A stretch of 64,000 nt of DNA from Dermacentor variabilis (Eukaryota; Arthropoda; Arachnida; Ixodida; Ixodidae): contig NC_134568.1 of the NCBI RefSeq assembly GCF_050947875.1, positions 203,175,729 to 203,239,728 of the forward strand. Direction: 5' to 3'. The first letter of the stretch is position 1; every line of letters begins with the position of its first letter. The notes below the pieces were generated by a model. That model was not told where the DNA came from, searched no databases, and saw only the letters and a list, made by a program, of their open reading frames with translations. The translations under genes and the position numbers were made by a program. Shown one piece after another: positions 32,497 to 43,440 of the stretch.

Positions 32497-33769
32497 TTAA
32501 ATGGAAGCTGAAGAGTCTGTCGAATTCAATAAGACGCTCATATACGGATGCGGGAACCTTATAAACCATGTAGGTAAAATTTGGGGTTTTTTTTCAATTA
32601 GGAGCGACGTAATCGTCGGTTATAATTGCGCTGTAGCTCCGCCCGATGCGAGCGGAGACCGGAAACCGTGGTGTTGTGACGTCAACTCTAGTGTTTTGTT
32701 CCTTCGCAGCCTGCGCGACCGTGCCTGACCGTGCTTGTTTCTGCGTGCGTGCCATCGTAATCTGCTTCGATCGACCCTGCACTCCTTTGTTGGTGCGTCT
32801 GCGTGTATGTAGAGTGGTAGTCAACGTGCGCAGCATCAACTGAAGTGGTGGGCCGATCATGCCGGCTTTCTGTGCAGCCTACGGTTGCACGAGCACCAGC
32901 GGCCGCGTCGATGTTATCTTCCATTGCTTCCCACAAGACAAGAAGCTTTTAACGAAGTGGGAGGCTGCTGTGAAGCGAAAGAATTTCAAGCCCTCAAGAA
33001 CAACGGTGCTGTGCTCCAACCACTTCCGTGACGACGATTATCACGATAATTTATCATTAAAACGTGCGTTGGGTTTGCCAGTCAAGTCGGCTCGTCTAAG
33101 GCCCGGCGCAGTGCCGTCAGTGTTCGCGTACACAAGGAGCTCGTCACCGCTGTCGAGGCCAGCTTTGGCGAAAAGAAGGAAGCTTGAGGTAAGGCACGAG
33201 GAGGCATGCAGGAACACAACACTTCAGTTGTTTGACCGGAAACGAGCTCACTAGATCGGCGAAAGATCGGCGAGATCACTAGATCGCTTTGCGAAAAACA
33301 TACTCACCAAAGAGCATTTCCAACACGAGGAGATCCCAAGACTTCGCTTTCGTTCGCGTCGCAAGCACTGCTCGCACCAGCATCGTTTGCTTCTTCGAGA
33401 GGCCGGCTCTTCGCAATCGGCTCGTACATGTAGGGAGTAACGCCGAACTCCTCAGAAAAACGCAGGCTCTCTAAATTTGCCATTACTTCTTAATTTTCCA
33501 TTACAGCACCAAACTACCTGGCACCGCGCTTCATGTGTAGCGGCAGCGGTCGGTCACTAGAGTTGACGTCACGAGGCGCCCGACCAATCACAGGCGGAAA
33601 CGAGACGCGCGAGCTGGACGTGTCCGCTGCTGCACTTTTCGTCGAAATATAATATATTTGCGCTTTCTTTCGCTCAATTTCGATACGATATTCGAATTCG
33701 GAGGGTTGAAAACCATTATGTACACATGTTCACACATTTTTTCTGGAAAACCTTTGAGCTTCCCTTTAA
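32497..33769 (+). mobile_element. TTAA-flanked THAP transposon (Kolobok-like), small and probably non-autonomous
   Basis: The left end reads TTAAATGGAAGCTGAAGAG (32497-32515) and the right end, reverse-complemented, TTAAAGGGAAGCTCAAAGG (33769-33751). These are imperfect inverted termini each starting with TTAA. A longer inner inverted repeat, TGACGTCAACTCTAGTG, lies at 32677-32693 and 33555-33571. Between them is an intact THAP reading frame. TTAA targets plus a THAP domain are the combination known for the Kolobok superfamily. No catalytic transposase is present in 1.27 kb, so the element would depend on another copy. The termini are diverged enough that the boundary call is an inference. 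Confidence 0.6.
32859..33254 (+). CDS. THAP-domain protein, 131 residues
   Basis: The open frame from ATG 32859 encodes a complete THAP (C2CH) zinc-coordinating DNA-binding domain in residues 1 to about 90. [12 protein letters not shown] supplies the C-x4-C pair, [13 protein letters not shown] the conserved Trp, and [10 protein letters not shown] the C-x2-H pair; AVPSVF closes the domain. A basic tail (AKRRKLE) follows and the frame stops at 33254 after KRAH. Nothing further of a transposase or of a host THAP protein is attached in frame. The flanking TTAA inverted ends suggest a transposon-derived exon, possibly truncated by a deletion. A small host THAP gene is the alternative. The intact frame suggests either youth or constraint. 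Confidence 0.75.
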   Translation: MPAFCAAYGCTSTSGRVDVIFHCFPQDKKLLTKWEAAVKRKNFKPSRTTVLCSNHFRDDDYHDNLSLKRALGLPVKSARLRPGAVPSVFAYTRSSSPLSRPALAKRRKLEVRHEEACRNTTLQLFDRKRAH

Positions 33770-34492
33770 TACCATTGCGGATTCGTTTCTTCATTTCGAT
33801 AGCTCGTCTGCCCTTTTCGATATGTTGAAATCGACATGTTAATAGCGCGGTCTCTATTCGATGCCTTGTGGTCGTTGTAGTCAATTGCACTTGATGAGCA
33901 AGAGTTCACATGCCAAAGCTTGTCGGGTAAGCGAATTAATAGAGTGTGGGTGCATCGTGATATGCATGAAGCACTGATGAGTGCATGCAGTGCCGGTGGA
34001 TTGCTATTTGTCGTGCCAGCGCCTCCTCTATTTTCTTTAAATCAATGCCAGCCAGATGCAGCCGATCCAGCCGTTCACCACCCTCTCCCATCGTCCTTTC
34101 CTACTCTCCCCCGTCGGCTAGCGTTTGCGCCTGCTTTACGATCGTGGGGGAGAGTATAATCTGGGTGGCACCTCACGACGGAAGTCGGAAGAAGTCTGAC
34201 AGACGCGTGATCCTGACTGACTCAGGGACAGAGCGTCTACCGCTTCCCCAGCGGAACGGCAACGGCGCGAGCTCAGACGCACACGTGACATAAACCGTCG
34301 TACCTAAGTCATACCTAGGGCGCCTCGATGTAGCGCGGCGGCGCGCGACATCGAGGCCCCTAGTCGTACCATCTGCATGGGTAGCGTCGCATCGCGGTGA
34401 CTCACTAAACTAAGGCGCACCAGCGGCTCCCATTGGGGAGCGAACGACTGCTCCAATGATTGCGTCTGGCAATGCATTGCCATTGAAAATAT
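33770..34492. other. unassigned region with a short hairpin
   Basis: No gene is supported. GCCTCGATGT at 34322-34331 and ACATCGAGGC at 34348-34357 form a 10-bp stem around a GC-rich loop. The last four bases, ATAT (34489-34492), are the left target duplication of the LTR element. Confidence 0.4.
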
Positions 34493-34915
34493 TGACACGT
34501 GTACATGTTTATCTTTCTCGGGTGACCACGTTTCACCGCTTAACAAATGTTATCGCACAGCGCAGGACACGCCTGCATGTATCGGAAGTTTCTGGAATGT
34601 TATCGATGCTTCAATCCGCTGTCTGTGGCCGAACCTTCTGTAATCTGATCGCATGTGTGCGCGACGCGAATAATGTAGAACTTTGTGGAAGGCACGCGGG
34701 TCCCAGCGATTACTCTGGAACATTCTACGACTGATGTATAAAAGCCGACGCGCTTGACCCACTGATCAGATTTTCGACGATCGCCGACTGTGTTGGCCGC
34801 TGTCGCCGTTCTTCGAGTGTAGCCTCTTTTTGAGGACACAAGTTCGCCCAATAAAAGCTAGTTTTGTCTTTCACAGTATTGCTACTGTGTTCTTTAACGT
34901 CATGACCACGTGACA
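34493..34915 (+). repeat. 5' LTR of the gypsy element, with promoter and poly(A) signal
   Basis: 423 bp, TG...CA ends inside short inverted termini (TGACACGTG / CACGTGACA). A TATAAAA box lies at 34737-34743 and an AATAAA signal at 34850-34855, giving the expected U3-R-U5 layout. Confidence 0.95.
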
Positions 34916-34938
34916 TCTGGTGGAGGTGATGTGCGTTC

Positions 34939-36168
34939 ATGTACCGGACGTCCCCACAAAGCCGTGATCCAAGCCCGCACGCGGAACACAACACCAACGT
35001 CGCCAAGAACCAGCGAGGTAGCCGCAGGCTGCAAGGACTGCCCCCGGAGCACGGACTTTTGCCAGAGACGACCAAGAAGATCGCCACCAAGTCCACCCCA
35101 ATGGCAGCCCCAGCGACCCCCATCGTGCTGCAGCAGCCCAGGGAGCCTCCGACATTCCGCAATTCAACGTTCGAGGACTTGGAAAGCTGGCTTGAGACGT
35201 ATGAGAGAGTCGCTGCATTTAACAGCTGGAACAGCGACGACAAACTGCGACATGTCTTCTTCGCATTGGAAGACGCTGCCAGGACGTGGTTCGAGAACCG
35301 TGAAGCCACCTTAACGGCCTGGGACCTGTTCCGAAGCGGCTTCCTGCAGACATTCGCAAGCCTCGTACGCCGGGAACGAGCCCAAGCGCTATTAGAAACC
35401 CGAGTGCAGCTACCTAATGAGGCAACCGCGATCTTCACGGAGGAAATGAGCCGTCTATTCCGCCACGCCGACCCTGAAATGCCCGAGGAGAAGAAAGTCC
35501 GCCTACTTATACGTGGTGTGAAGGAGGAACTTTTTGCCGGAATGGTACGAAGCCCGCCGAAGACTGCCGACGAGTTTCTTCGCGAGGCCACCAGCATCGA
35601 GAATACACTGGAAATGCGGAACCGGCAATTCAACCACCGCACGAACTCGCCAAGCTACGCCGGAGTTCAGTCACTGGCCACCGACGACTTGCGCGAGACT
35701 ATCCGAGTGGTCGTGCTGGAGGAGCTACAGAAGCTGTTCCCGTCATCACAGCCTCAAGTGGGTTCGATTTCCGACGCCGTACGTGAGGAGCTCCGACAAC
35801 AACTCGGAGTAGCCCCTGAATCGCCGCAGCCTCAGCCGCAAGCGATGACATACGCCGCTGTAGCCCGCCGTCACGTTCCCCCTCCGCGCCCACGGCAGGG
35901 CCCAGTGACGACACAATTCCGTCGTCCACCACCACCCCCGCCGCGAGCACGCCAACCCGTCACCCCAGGCGGCATGCCAAGGAAGACCGACGTTTGGCGC
36001 GCCCCCGACCACCATCCGCTTTGCTATCACTGCGGAGAAGCCGGGCACATCTACCGCCGATGCCCATACCGGGAGATGGGACTCCGACGGTTCGCCGTTA
36101 ACGCGTGGCGACCACAGATTGGCGAACGACCTCGGGATATCGCCGACTGCCTCGCCGCCACTCAGTGA
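34939..36168 (+). CDS. gag-like protein of the gypsy element
   Basis: An open frame of 409 codons directly downstream of the leader. A capsid-like helical region occupies about residues 70-230 (FEDLESWLETYERVA, ARTWFENRE, FLREATSIENTLEMR). A Pro-rich stretch follows (residues about 300-360) and then one CCHC zinc knuckle, CYHCGEAGHIYRRC, near residue 375. This protein would package the element RNA into particles. It ends at 36168, overlapping the pol frame in the -1 frame, an arrangement compatible with programmed frameshifting. The frame is intact although pol is broken. Confidence 0.85.
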   Translation: MYRTSPQSRDPSPHAEHNTNVAKNQRGSRRLQGLPPEHGLLPETTKKIATKSTPMAAPATPIVLQQPREPPTFRNSTFEDLESWLETYERVAAFNSWNSDDKLRHVFFALEDAARTWFENREATLTAWDLFRSGFLQTFASLVRRERAQALLETRVQLPNEATAIFTEEMSRLFRHADPEMPEEKKVRLLIRGVKEELFAGMVRSPPKTADEFLREATSIENTLEMRNRQFNHRTNSPSYAGVQSLATDDLRETIRVVVLEELQKLFPSSQPQVGSISDAVREELRQQLGVAPESPQPQPQAMTYAAVARRHVPPPRPRQGPVTTQFRRPPPPPPRARQPVTPGGMPRKTDVWRAPDHHPLCYHCGEAGHIYRRCPYREMGLRRFAVNAWRPQIGERPRDIADCLAATQ

Positions 36169-38970
36169 AGCCCTCGACAACCGTCCCGTTCGCCGTCACC
36201 AGGCCGCTACCTGTCGCCGCAGTGCCGACCATACACCGGCCCAGCCCGGGGCCCATATCCGGAAAACTAAAAGCAGCAACCGATAGAGGTGCGGTTGCTG
36301 TTCGTCGAACTGACGAAGATCCTCCGCCGCCGAAGAAGACGACGAAGAGACCATCTCGACGACATAATAACGACATGCCACCGTCCCGACGAAGTCAGGA
36401 AGCCAAGACTACACCGACGAAAGACGACTTGACGACGCGACGTCCCAGCTTCAGTTCAACACGACGCAGCCGTGATCCGACGCCAAGACCTAACTGCAAC
36501 GCCAGACAAAGAATGCGTGACCTCGATGTGCTTCTCGACAGCCACGCAGTTACCGCCTTAGTGGACACAGGGGCCGATTACTCCGTAATGAGTGGACACA
36601 TCGCCGCCCAGTTGAAGAAAATTAAAATTGCATGGGAAGGCCCTCAAATTCGAACCGCTGGAGGTCACCTCATTACGTCGACTGGAATCTGCACGGCAAG
36701 AATTACCGTTCATGACCGGACTTACCCTACCACCTTTGGTATCCTCCAACAGTGTTCACGAGACGTCATTCTCGGCATGGACTTCCTGAACCAACACGGC
36801 GCAATCATAGACCTGATATCAAAATCGATAACGCTGTCGGAAGATCAAGCGATACCGCCGGAGAGCTCTCGTAGTCACCACGCCTTGAGTGTGCTCGAAG
36901 ATCAAGTGAGCATCCCGCCGCGCTCCAGCATTACTATTTACGTCGGCACCAAAACACGGTGACGTAGAAGGCGTCATCGAGGGCGACCAACATCTATTGC
37001 TCGACCATGAAATTTGCGTGGCAAGAGGGATCGCTCGACTCCACGGAGGGAAAGCGGAAGTTATGCTGACCAACTTCAGCCAAGAGTTCAAACACATCAA
37101 CAAGGGCACGACAATCGCGTACATCTAGGAAATTGTGGAAACCAGCAATGCCTTTGTCCTCTCGGATTCTGCCGCATCTACCCCGATGAGCATAGTCCCC
37201 GAACCAGACTTCGACGTAAATCCAAGTCTTCCTATGAGTAAGCAGCAACAGCTCAGAAGTCTTCTCCGACGATACAAAGACTGCTTTTCGACGTCCTCGA
37301 GGATTCGACAAACACCAGTTGTAAAGCATCGCATAATAACCGAAGAGTGCACTCGACCACTCCGCCAGAGCCCTTACCGAGTTTCGACGCGAGAACGTGA
37401 AGCTATTAGGCAACAAGTCGACGAAATGCTGCGTGACGACATCATCCAGCCGTCGAAAAGCCCGTGGGCATCTCATGTAGTCCTGGTGAAGAAAAAGGAT
37501 GGAACCCTACGCTTCTGCGTCGATTATTGTCGACTGAACAAGATCACGAAGAAGGACGTATTCCCCTTCCACGGATAGATGACGCATTGGATCGACTCTG
37601 CAGCGCTAAATACTTCTCGTCGATGGACCTCAAGTCTGGCTACTGGCAAATACAAGTCGACGAGAGAGATCGTTAAAAGACCGCCTTCATCACGCCAGAC
37701 GGCCTTTACGAGTTCAAGGTCATGCCATTCGGACTGTGCTCAGCGCCTTCAACGTTTCAGTGCGTCATGGACACGCTGTTAGCAGGATTGAAGTGGCAGA
37801 CGTGTCTCATTTACTTGGATGACGTCGTTGTCTTCACCGGAAATTTCTATGATCATCTTAGGCGGCTTGCGACAGTATTAGAGGCCATCAAGTCATTAGG
37901 GCTCACTCTGAAGCCGGAAAAGTGCCGCTTCGCTTACGATGAGCTTCTGTTCCTAGGCCACGTCATCAGCAAATCTGGAGTACGCCCCGACGCACAGAAA
38001 ACAGCTGCCATCGCAAAGTTCCCGCAACTAATCGACAAGAAGGCAGTGCGCAGATTCTTTGGCATGTGTGCCTACTATAGGGGCTTCGTCAAGGACTTTT
38101 CACGCATCGCGGAGTCGCTAACGCATCTAACCAAATGTGATGTCGAGTTCAAGTGGGAAACGCCGTAGGCCGACGGATTCAAGAACGCAAACGACGCATG
38201 CAGTCGCCGCCGGCACACTTCGACGAGGACGCCGATACCGAAATCCACACTGTAGCCTAGGCCTCGATGCCGTCCTAGTCCAGAGTAAAGACGGACTTGA
38301 ACGGGTGATATCTTATGCTAGCCGGTCGCTGTCAAAAGCGGAAGGCAATTATTCTACGACTGAAAAGGAATGCCTCGCCATCATTTGGGCTACAGCAAAA
38401 TTCTGCCCTTACCTCTATGGCAGGCCATTCAAAGTCGTCAGCGACCATCACGCGTTGTGTTGGCTAGCCAGCTTAAAGGACCCTTCAGGACGGCTGGCGC
38501 GGTGGAGCCTCAGACTGCAAGAATATGACGTCACGGTAATATACAAGTCCGGAAGAAAACACTGTGACGCCGACTGCCTATCACGCGCCCCCATCGATCC
38601 CCGCCGCAAGACGACGAGGACGACGACGCCTTGCTTGGAATAATAAGCGCAGAAGACTTCACTAAACAGCAACCAGCAGACCCGGAGCTAAAAGGCCTCG
38701 TCGAGTATTTGGAAGGGAACACCGACGTTGTCCCTAGGGCATTTAAGCGCGGGTTGTCTTCGTTCAAGCTACAAAACCTGCTTGTGAAGAACAACTTATT
38801 GTTGAACTATCACCTTTTCTTTTTGTACCGTCAGCGCTGCGTCCAGAAGTACTGCACGCCCTACACGACGATCCAACCGCTGGGCACCTCGGATTCTCCC
38901 GGACGCTGTCGAGGATACAGGAAAGGTATTACTGGCCGCGTCTGACCGCCGACGTCGCCCGTTACGTCAA
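36105..38970 (+). pseudogene. pol of the gypsy element: protease, RT, RNase H, truncated integrase
   Basis: The protease active site ALVDTGADYSVM lies at about 36561. A frameshift near 36955 and a TAG at about 37126 break the protease-RT linker. RT begins with KSPWASHVVLVKKKDG and shows DLKSGYWQI, then MPFGLCSAPSTF and CLIYLDDVVVF (catalytic Asp pair kept). A frameshift near 37575, a TAA at about 37675 and a TAG near 38166 interrupt it. RNase H follows at 38260-38600 ([32 protein letters not shown]). Only the first part of the integrase zinc region is recognisable (up to VARYVKTC, about 38970); the catalytic core and the C-terminal domain are gone. This copy cannot integrate by itself. Confidence 0.9.
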
Positions 38971-39062
38971 GACATGCCGTTTGTTGTTTCTTTGCTACGG
39001 GTGTTTTTGTTTATTACTTTCGTTTGTTTGTAGCGGGTCGATGCTTTTTAAGAGGGGGGTAT

Positions 39063-39486
39063 TGACACGTGTGCATGTTTATCTTTCTCGGGTGACCACG
39101 TTTCACCGCTTAACAAATGTTATCGCACAGCGCAGGACGCGCCTGCATGTATCGGAAGTTTCTGGAATGTTATCGATGCTTCAATCCGCTGTCTGTGACC
39201 GAACCTTGTGTAATCTGATCGCATGTGTGCGCGACGCAAATAATGCAGAACTTTGTGGAAGGCACGGCGGGTTCCAGCGATTACTCTGGAACGTTCGACG
39301 ACTAATGTATAAAAGCCGAGGCGCTTGACCCGCTGATCAGATTTTCGACGGTCGCCGACTATGTTAGCCGCTGTCGCCGTTCTTTGAGTGTAGCCTCTTT
39401 TTGAGGGCACAAGTTCGCCCAATAAAAGCTAGTTTTGTCTTTCACAGTATTGCTACTGTGTTCTTTAACGTCACGACCACGTGACA
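39063..39486 (+). repeat. 3' LTR of the gypsy element
   Basis: 424 bp, roughly 95% identical by eye to the 5' LTR, with scattered substitutions and one single-base indel (ACGCGGG against ACGGCGGG). TATAAAA and AATAAA signals are retained. It is preceded by the polypurine tract AAGAGGGGGG. Confidence 0.95.
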
Positions 39487-39820
39487 ATATGGAGGAGGCG
39501 TTGGTCGTGCACACCCGGTCGTGGAGACGCGCGTAAGATAATTTGAAGGCGAATTTTGCCCTGCTCGCGTCAGATTTTTGCGACGCTTATTAATTTTGAG
39601 ACTAAATAACCTGAGACTACATGTGTGATGCGTATTTAGTGTTTGTAATGAGAACCTAGTGTTTGTAATCAGAACCTAGCTGTTTCTATGTGCAATGCTT
39701 AAAGGTTTTGAGAGACTAAACGAAGCATCTGGTTCAATATTCAGCACCCAGGCAGGGGTTATGCATGTCGGCACCGAAACCGGTTCTTAAACTTGTATAG
39801 TACAAATGTATTTATTTCAG

Positions 39821-40035
39821 ATGCCATAGCGGGACCATGGCAGAAGCAGTCAAGTGAGCTAGCTGCACAGTTCTCTGGTGAATGGGCTACTGCAATTCAA
39901 GGATCGAAAGACATGTTCAAATGCCCATACAATATTGTCATTGGTTATGTTATGCTTGACCCCACCACTAACTTACTATTACAGCATTTCACAACAGTTT
40001 TCCCATTTCTGCTGTGTTTGTATCTAAATAGTTAA
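39821..40035 (+). other. candidate terminal exon of an unidentified host gene
   Basis: A 3' splice acceptor, GTATTTATTTCAG, ends at 39820. The following frame (phase 1) reads DAIAGPWQKQSSELAAQFSG and EWATAIQGSKDMFKCPYN, continues to a TAG at 40033, and an AATAAA lies immediately downstream. The composition of the first 45 residues looks like real protein and the region is outside all recognised transposons. I do not recognise a family. It could equally be a chance open frame of 71 codons. Confidence 0.3.
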
Positions 40036-40430
40036 ATAAAATTTGACGTAAGATCAACTGTAATGATAATTTGTCGACAAAGCGCTCGCCTTAATATAGC
40101 GCGCTTTAAGACAGGAACGCGTGCATGGATGAAATAGCGAATTATACAGGATGCCTTTGCTTATGTAAAACTGGTGGAACGGGAATATGCTAAGTATTTG
40201 CGACAGGGTGCTTTATACAAATCTACATAACAAAAAGCAATCAAAATCCAAAGCCAACGACAACGCAACGAATCTAAGAAATGCTGAGCGACTCGATGCT
40301 ATGCATATGTGGTTTGATTGCTTGTTTAGGATTGCATTTTTTCAAGTTTGCAAGTTTCAAGATTGCAAGTTTAATGACGACACATTTCTTTAACTTGCAT
40401 AGCCTTTATTTTAGATCATGTAGCCGTTGA
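40036..40430. other. unassigned AT-rich spacer
   Basis: No gene, repeat or RNA is supported here. Confidence 0.4.
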
Positions 40431-40860
40431 TCACACACTCGCACTTTCACGGACGACTCTACACATGCACAGTATTCCATGCACAGTATGCCTTGTGATT
40501 GCTGTGGTAGACGGCCAGAGGCTCTGCCATCGTAACATGGCACAGGCTGCTGGCAAACATGAGATCAGTGGAGGAACGGTGTTGCGTCGTGGGTCTCTGT
40601 AGCGTCTTAGTTCAACGAGTAGCGATCTAGCATAAAACTCTAGATCCATATACCCATCCATGGAGGAAGGAAAAAACTCCATGGCCACATCGATGTTAAT
40701 GTGACCGCACACGAGGATCGGCATACTATGTAGCTTTAAGGTCTTCATATCGTTTCTGCCAGGAACGTTTCCGCCTCTCAACGAGACGTGTTCGGTCTGA
40801 TGTACAGGTTGACGATCACAAGATCAGTATAGGCACCTCGACTGCCCAAGCGTCTCCCAC
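40431..40860 (-). pseudogene. APE-like endonuclease remnant
   Basis: On the minus strand the pieces are DLVIVNLYIRPN (about 40820-40785), MPILVCGHINIDVA (where GDFN is expected, the Asp now His) and, in another frame, TTQHRSSTDLMFASSL with YHSNHKAY. These are the successive blocks of an APE-type endonuclease. Such domains occur in non-LTR elements and also in Helentron-type Helitrons of arthropods; the HKA-type ending and the short linker remind me of the latter. No helicase or RT is attached, so the parent element cannot be named. It is dead. Confidence 0.45.
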
Positions 40861-41578
40861 ATGGCTTACGGCAGCCTCTGCCATGCGCTGCACCCGCGGC
40901 ATATAACCATGGTGACGGCTGTGAATGCATTGCGTGGCACGCGTAATTCAATGCAGATATATACAGTTCGTCTGGGTAGCGTGGCGTTCAACCATCTTTC
41001 TTTAATAAAGGGGCTTCGATTTTTTTCCCGAATCCTATGACGAGCCCATGTTTACGCACATTTGCTATCTTCGATAAGCAGGCAAGCTCAGTTAATCGCG
41101 ACAGGGGTGGTGTATATATGCCTAGAAGAAGCAAATTGCGCTTCCAGCGAGCTTTGTGCGCATGCGCCACTGAGCTCGTGAGCTCGTCGCTTCGCGACTT
41201 TATCACCTTTATCAGGCACTTTATCAGGCCAGTCGACGCTGGCGCGCTACTGAGAATGTAGTACACTGTAGTGTTCTACGCAGATATGTAAGCTGGCTTT
41301 CCTGCAGTGCGTCTTCGCCGCTCACGGACGAATCAGTGAGGCACAGAAGGCTTCGCTTTAAAAACAAAAACAAATATGAGTACTGCCAAAAGAACGCTGG
41401 CCGCGGACAAGCCACGCTGTTGCCGTCGTGGGGAAGTTAATTGTCGGCCCATGTGTGGGCCAAACGCGGTCGCGATTATTTAACCAGCCATCATGACGTC
41501 ACGGGCTGACCACTTGCAAAAAGCGAGCACGGACCGACTTGCAGATGGTCGAGATCGCGCCTTCGTCTTTTTAACTTC
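40861..41578. other. unassigned region
   Basis: No supported gene. Open frames at 40988-41266 (minus) and 41037-41261 (plus) overlap on opposite strands and have no motif. Confidence 0.4.
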
Positions 41579-42420
41579 TCACGGGCGTCGGCCCGATCTC
41601 CCGCCAAGCTCATTTTTTTGTTTGGGAAGCACATGCAGCTTTCGATATCTGAGGAGCTGGCACAGCTCTCCGACCTTCCTAGCGATGCCGCATTTCCACT
41701 GTAACATGACTTCTGGCGTATTTGAAGACGTAGCAGCCATCACAAGTGGAGGAGCCACTAGAGCCAAGGTTAGATGCTGGAGTTGTTGCTCAAAGGTTCT
41801 TGGAGTGAAGGTGGTTTCGACATAGATGCATATAGATGTCGTGGAAGTGATACTATGATAATTTGTTTGGCATAGACCGCATCGAAACGATGCTGATGGT
41901 CCAGACGTCATGATGTCGTTATTGGATGGATAGGGGCAGGATGACTTCATGTGTCCCTGTTTGAAGCAAGATAGTACACAAGGGATGGCTTGAACGGAGG
42001 TGGACGCAGTACGCAGCCGCAATACAGGATACATTCAGGTGGGAAATTAGGACCTTGAAGCGTGATTAGGCACTATATGACCGCTGCCCAGGTAGCGAGC
42101 AGCCACGACCTTGTGCATAGGACAGGATAGTTCCTGCGGGACCTTTTTTGGTTCTTCGTCATTGTCAACAACGGCCATTATAATGGCCTAGCCTAGCCCA
42201 ACTGCATAGCGCCTTAAATCAGCACCTCTGGCGAGGTACGCCTGCAGTGGAAATATACATATTCTTTTGAGGATTGTATCTGTTGCAGTTCTTCGTGCTT
42301 ATAAACTAGTGCCATAGCAGATACCCATAGAGACCGTATTGGTAGGGTTGTGCATAGCGAAATCTTAAAAGCTGGGTGTCTCGAGGCACGCGTCTAAGGC
42401 TGCTTGAATGTTATGGTTGG
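41579..42420 (-). pseudogene. gag-like ORF1 remnant of a non-LTR element
   Basis: On the minus strand a decayed frame reads HNPTNTVSMGICYG and later, with stops between, LPLQAYLARGADLRRYAVG. Zinc-knuckle-like blocks follow at about 41990-41890: CVLSCFKQGHMKSSC (Cys-x3-Cys-x4-His-x4-Cys, one residue longer than usual in the first gap) and CGLCQTNYHS. This order, a conserved domain followed by CCHC knuckles, is that of ORF1 proteins in R1/I-like elements. No ORF2 of the same element follows in the expected place, so it is an isolated piece. Confidence 0.45.
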
Positions 42421-43084
42421 GAAGTGTGGACATGTAACTAGAACGAGGCTTCATAACCAATTTGTACCACGATGTCGTTAGCGACACCGTAGACGTATGT
42501 GTCGGCCGTTTGGGCAGGCCTTGTTATGAGTGAGGTCCTTTTGGCACCGCTGGAGCTACATTTTCATCCGGTGGAAGGACTGGCTTCCGTCGTTCTCTTG
42601 GCCAAGATGTGCACCGTGAGTGCAGGGCTGCTGTGCTCCATGCTGGTGGTCCATCCTCAGGGTACCGTCTTCGCACGTTGCACTCCTCCCCAAAAAGGGG
42701 ACACTGTTGTGTCGATAATGTTCCGTTCCCTCGACACAGCGGACGGCAGCTTGTATACTCCGCGACGACGCAGCAAGTGCCGCTCACTGATCTCCATTAA
42801 GGTCAGTGCTGCGGTGGCACTCGCATTTGCGAAGCCGCACAAGAAGCCTGGCTGGACGCCGCAGCAAGAGGGCGCAGATGCCGACGAAACTTATATAAAT
42901 AGGCGCCAGTAGTGATTATGAACCGCCAAAGCGGTCCATAATTATCAGGGTTCCAGTAGCGAGGAAAAAAACATGACAGGGCAAAATTCCAAAACTAGGG
43001 AAAAACACAGCCAAGCAGAACCACGCTCCCTCTCCACACAGCCCAGTGCCGTTATCAATGTGATGAACCTTCATGTCTGACCAA
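42421..43084. other. unassigned region
   Basis: Nothing supported. It may include more of the decayed gag-like ORF1 on the minus strand, but I see no further motif. Confidence 0.35.
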
Positions 43085-43440
43085 TATAAGCCCTTATCAA
43101 TCCTTTTCGGTAGTTATCAATTTCATCGGACTAGATCCTGACCCTTATCAACCTTATCAGACTCAATCCTAGCCTTATATCAACCCTTATCGGTCAGTAT
43201 CAACCTTATCGCAATATCGATCAGATCCTTATCAACCATTATCTGTCATTATCAGCCTTATCAGACATGCTCCAGCCATTACCCACTTTTATCGGTCCTT
43301 ACCAACCTTATTGGACTTGATCCGATGCTTATCAACCCTTATCGCTCTTTAGCACCTTATCCATCCGCGTCAAACCATTATCCACCATGATGAGACCCAT
43401 ATAACCCCTCATCACTCCTTATCCTCCTTATCAACTTATT
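43085..43440 (-). repeat. GATAAGG-type minisatellite, second locus, inverted
   Basis: CCTTATCAACC / CCCTTATCGGTC repeats occur in units of 49-52 bp. Four successive units can be delimited by the TATCAACC-TTAT junction. The reverse complement matches the array at 14165-14460, including the non-repeated neighbour TGCTAAAGAG and a GATGAG / GGGTCTC flank, so both loci derive from one longer repeat and did not arise independently. Confidence 0.85.

Larger units (their letters stand above)
34493..39486 (+). mobile_element. Ty3/gypsy LTR retrotransposon lacking integrase
   Basis: The two LTRs (34493-34915 and 39063-39486) start TGACACGTG and end CACGTGACA. The element is flanked by a 4-bp duplication, ATAT (34489-34492 and 39487-39490). 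Inside are gag (34939-36168), then protease, RT and RNase H (36105-38643), then only the beginning of the integrase zinc-binding region (to about 38970). A polypurine tract at 39049-39060 directly precedes the 3' LTR. Length is 4,994 bp. The LTRs differ at about 20 positions by my count, so the insertion is not recent. Pol carries several stops and shifts. The PT-RT-RH order and motifs identify Ty3/gypsy. Confidence 0.95.

Noticed and set aside
32497..33769. piggyBac element because of TTAA
   Set aside because: No piggyBac transposase or its typical CCC/CAC termini; the THAP domain points to a Kolobok-type element.
34725..35642. 305-codon minus-strand frame opposite gag
   Set aside because: Shadow of the gag frame and the 5' LTR end; no motif of its own.
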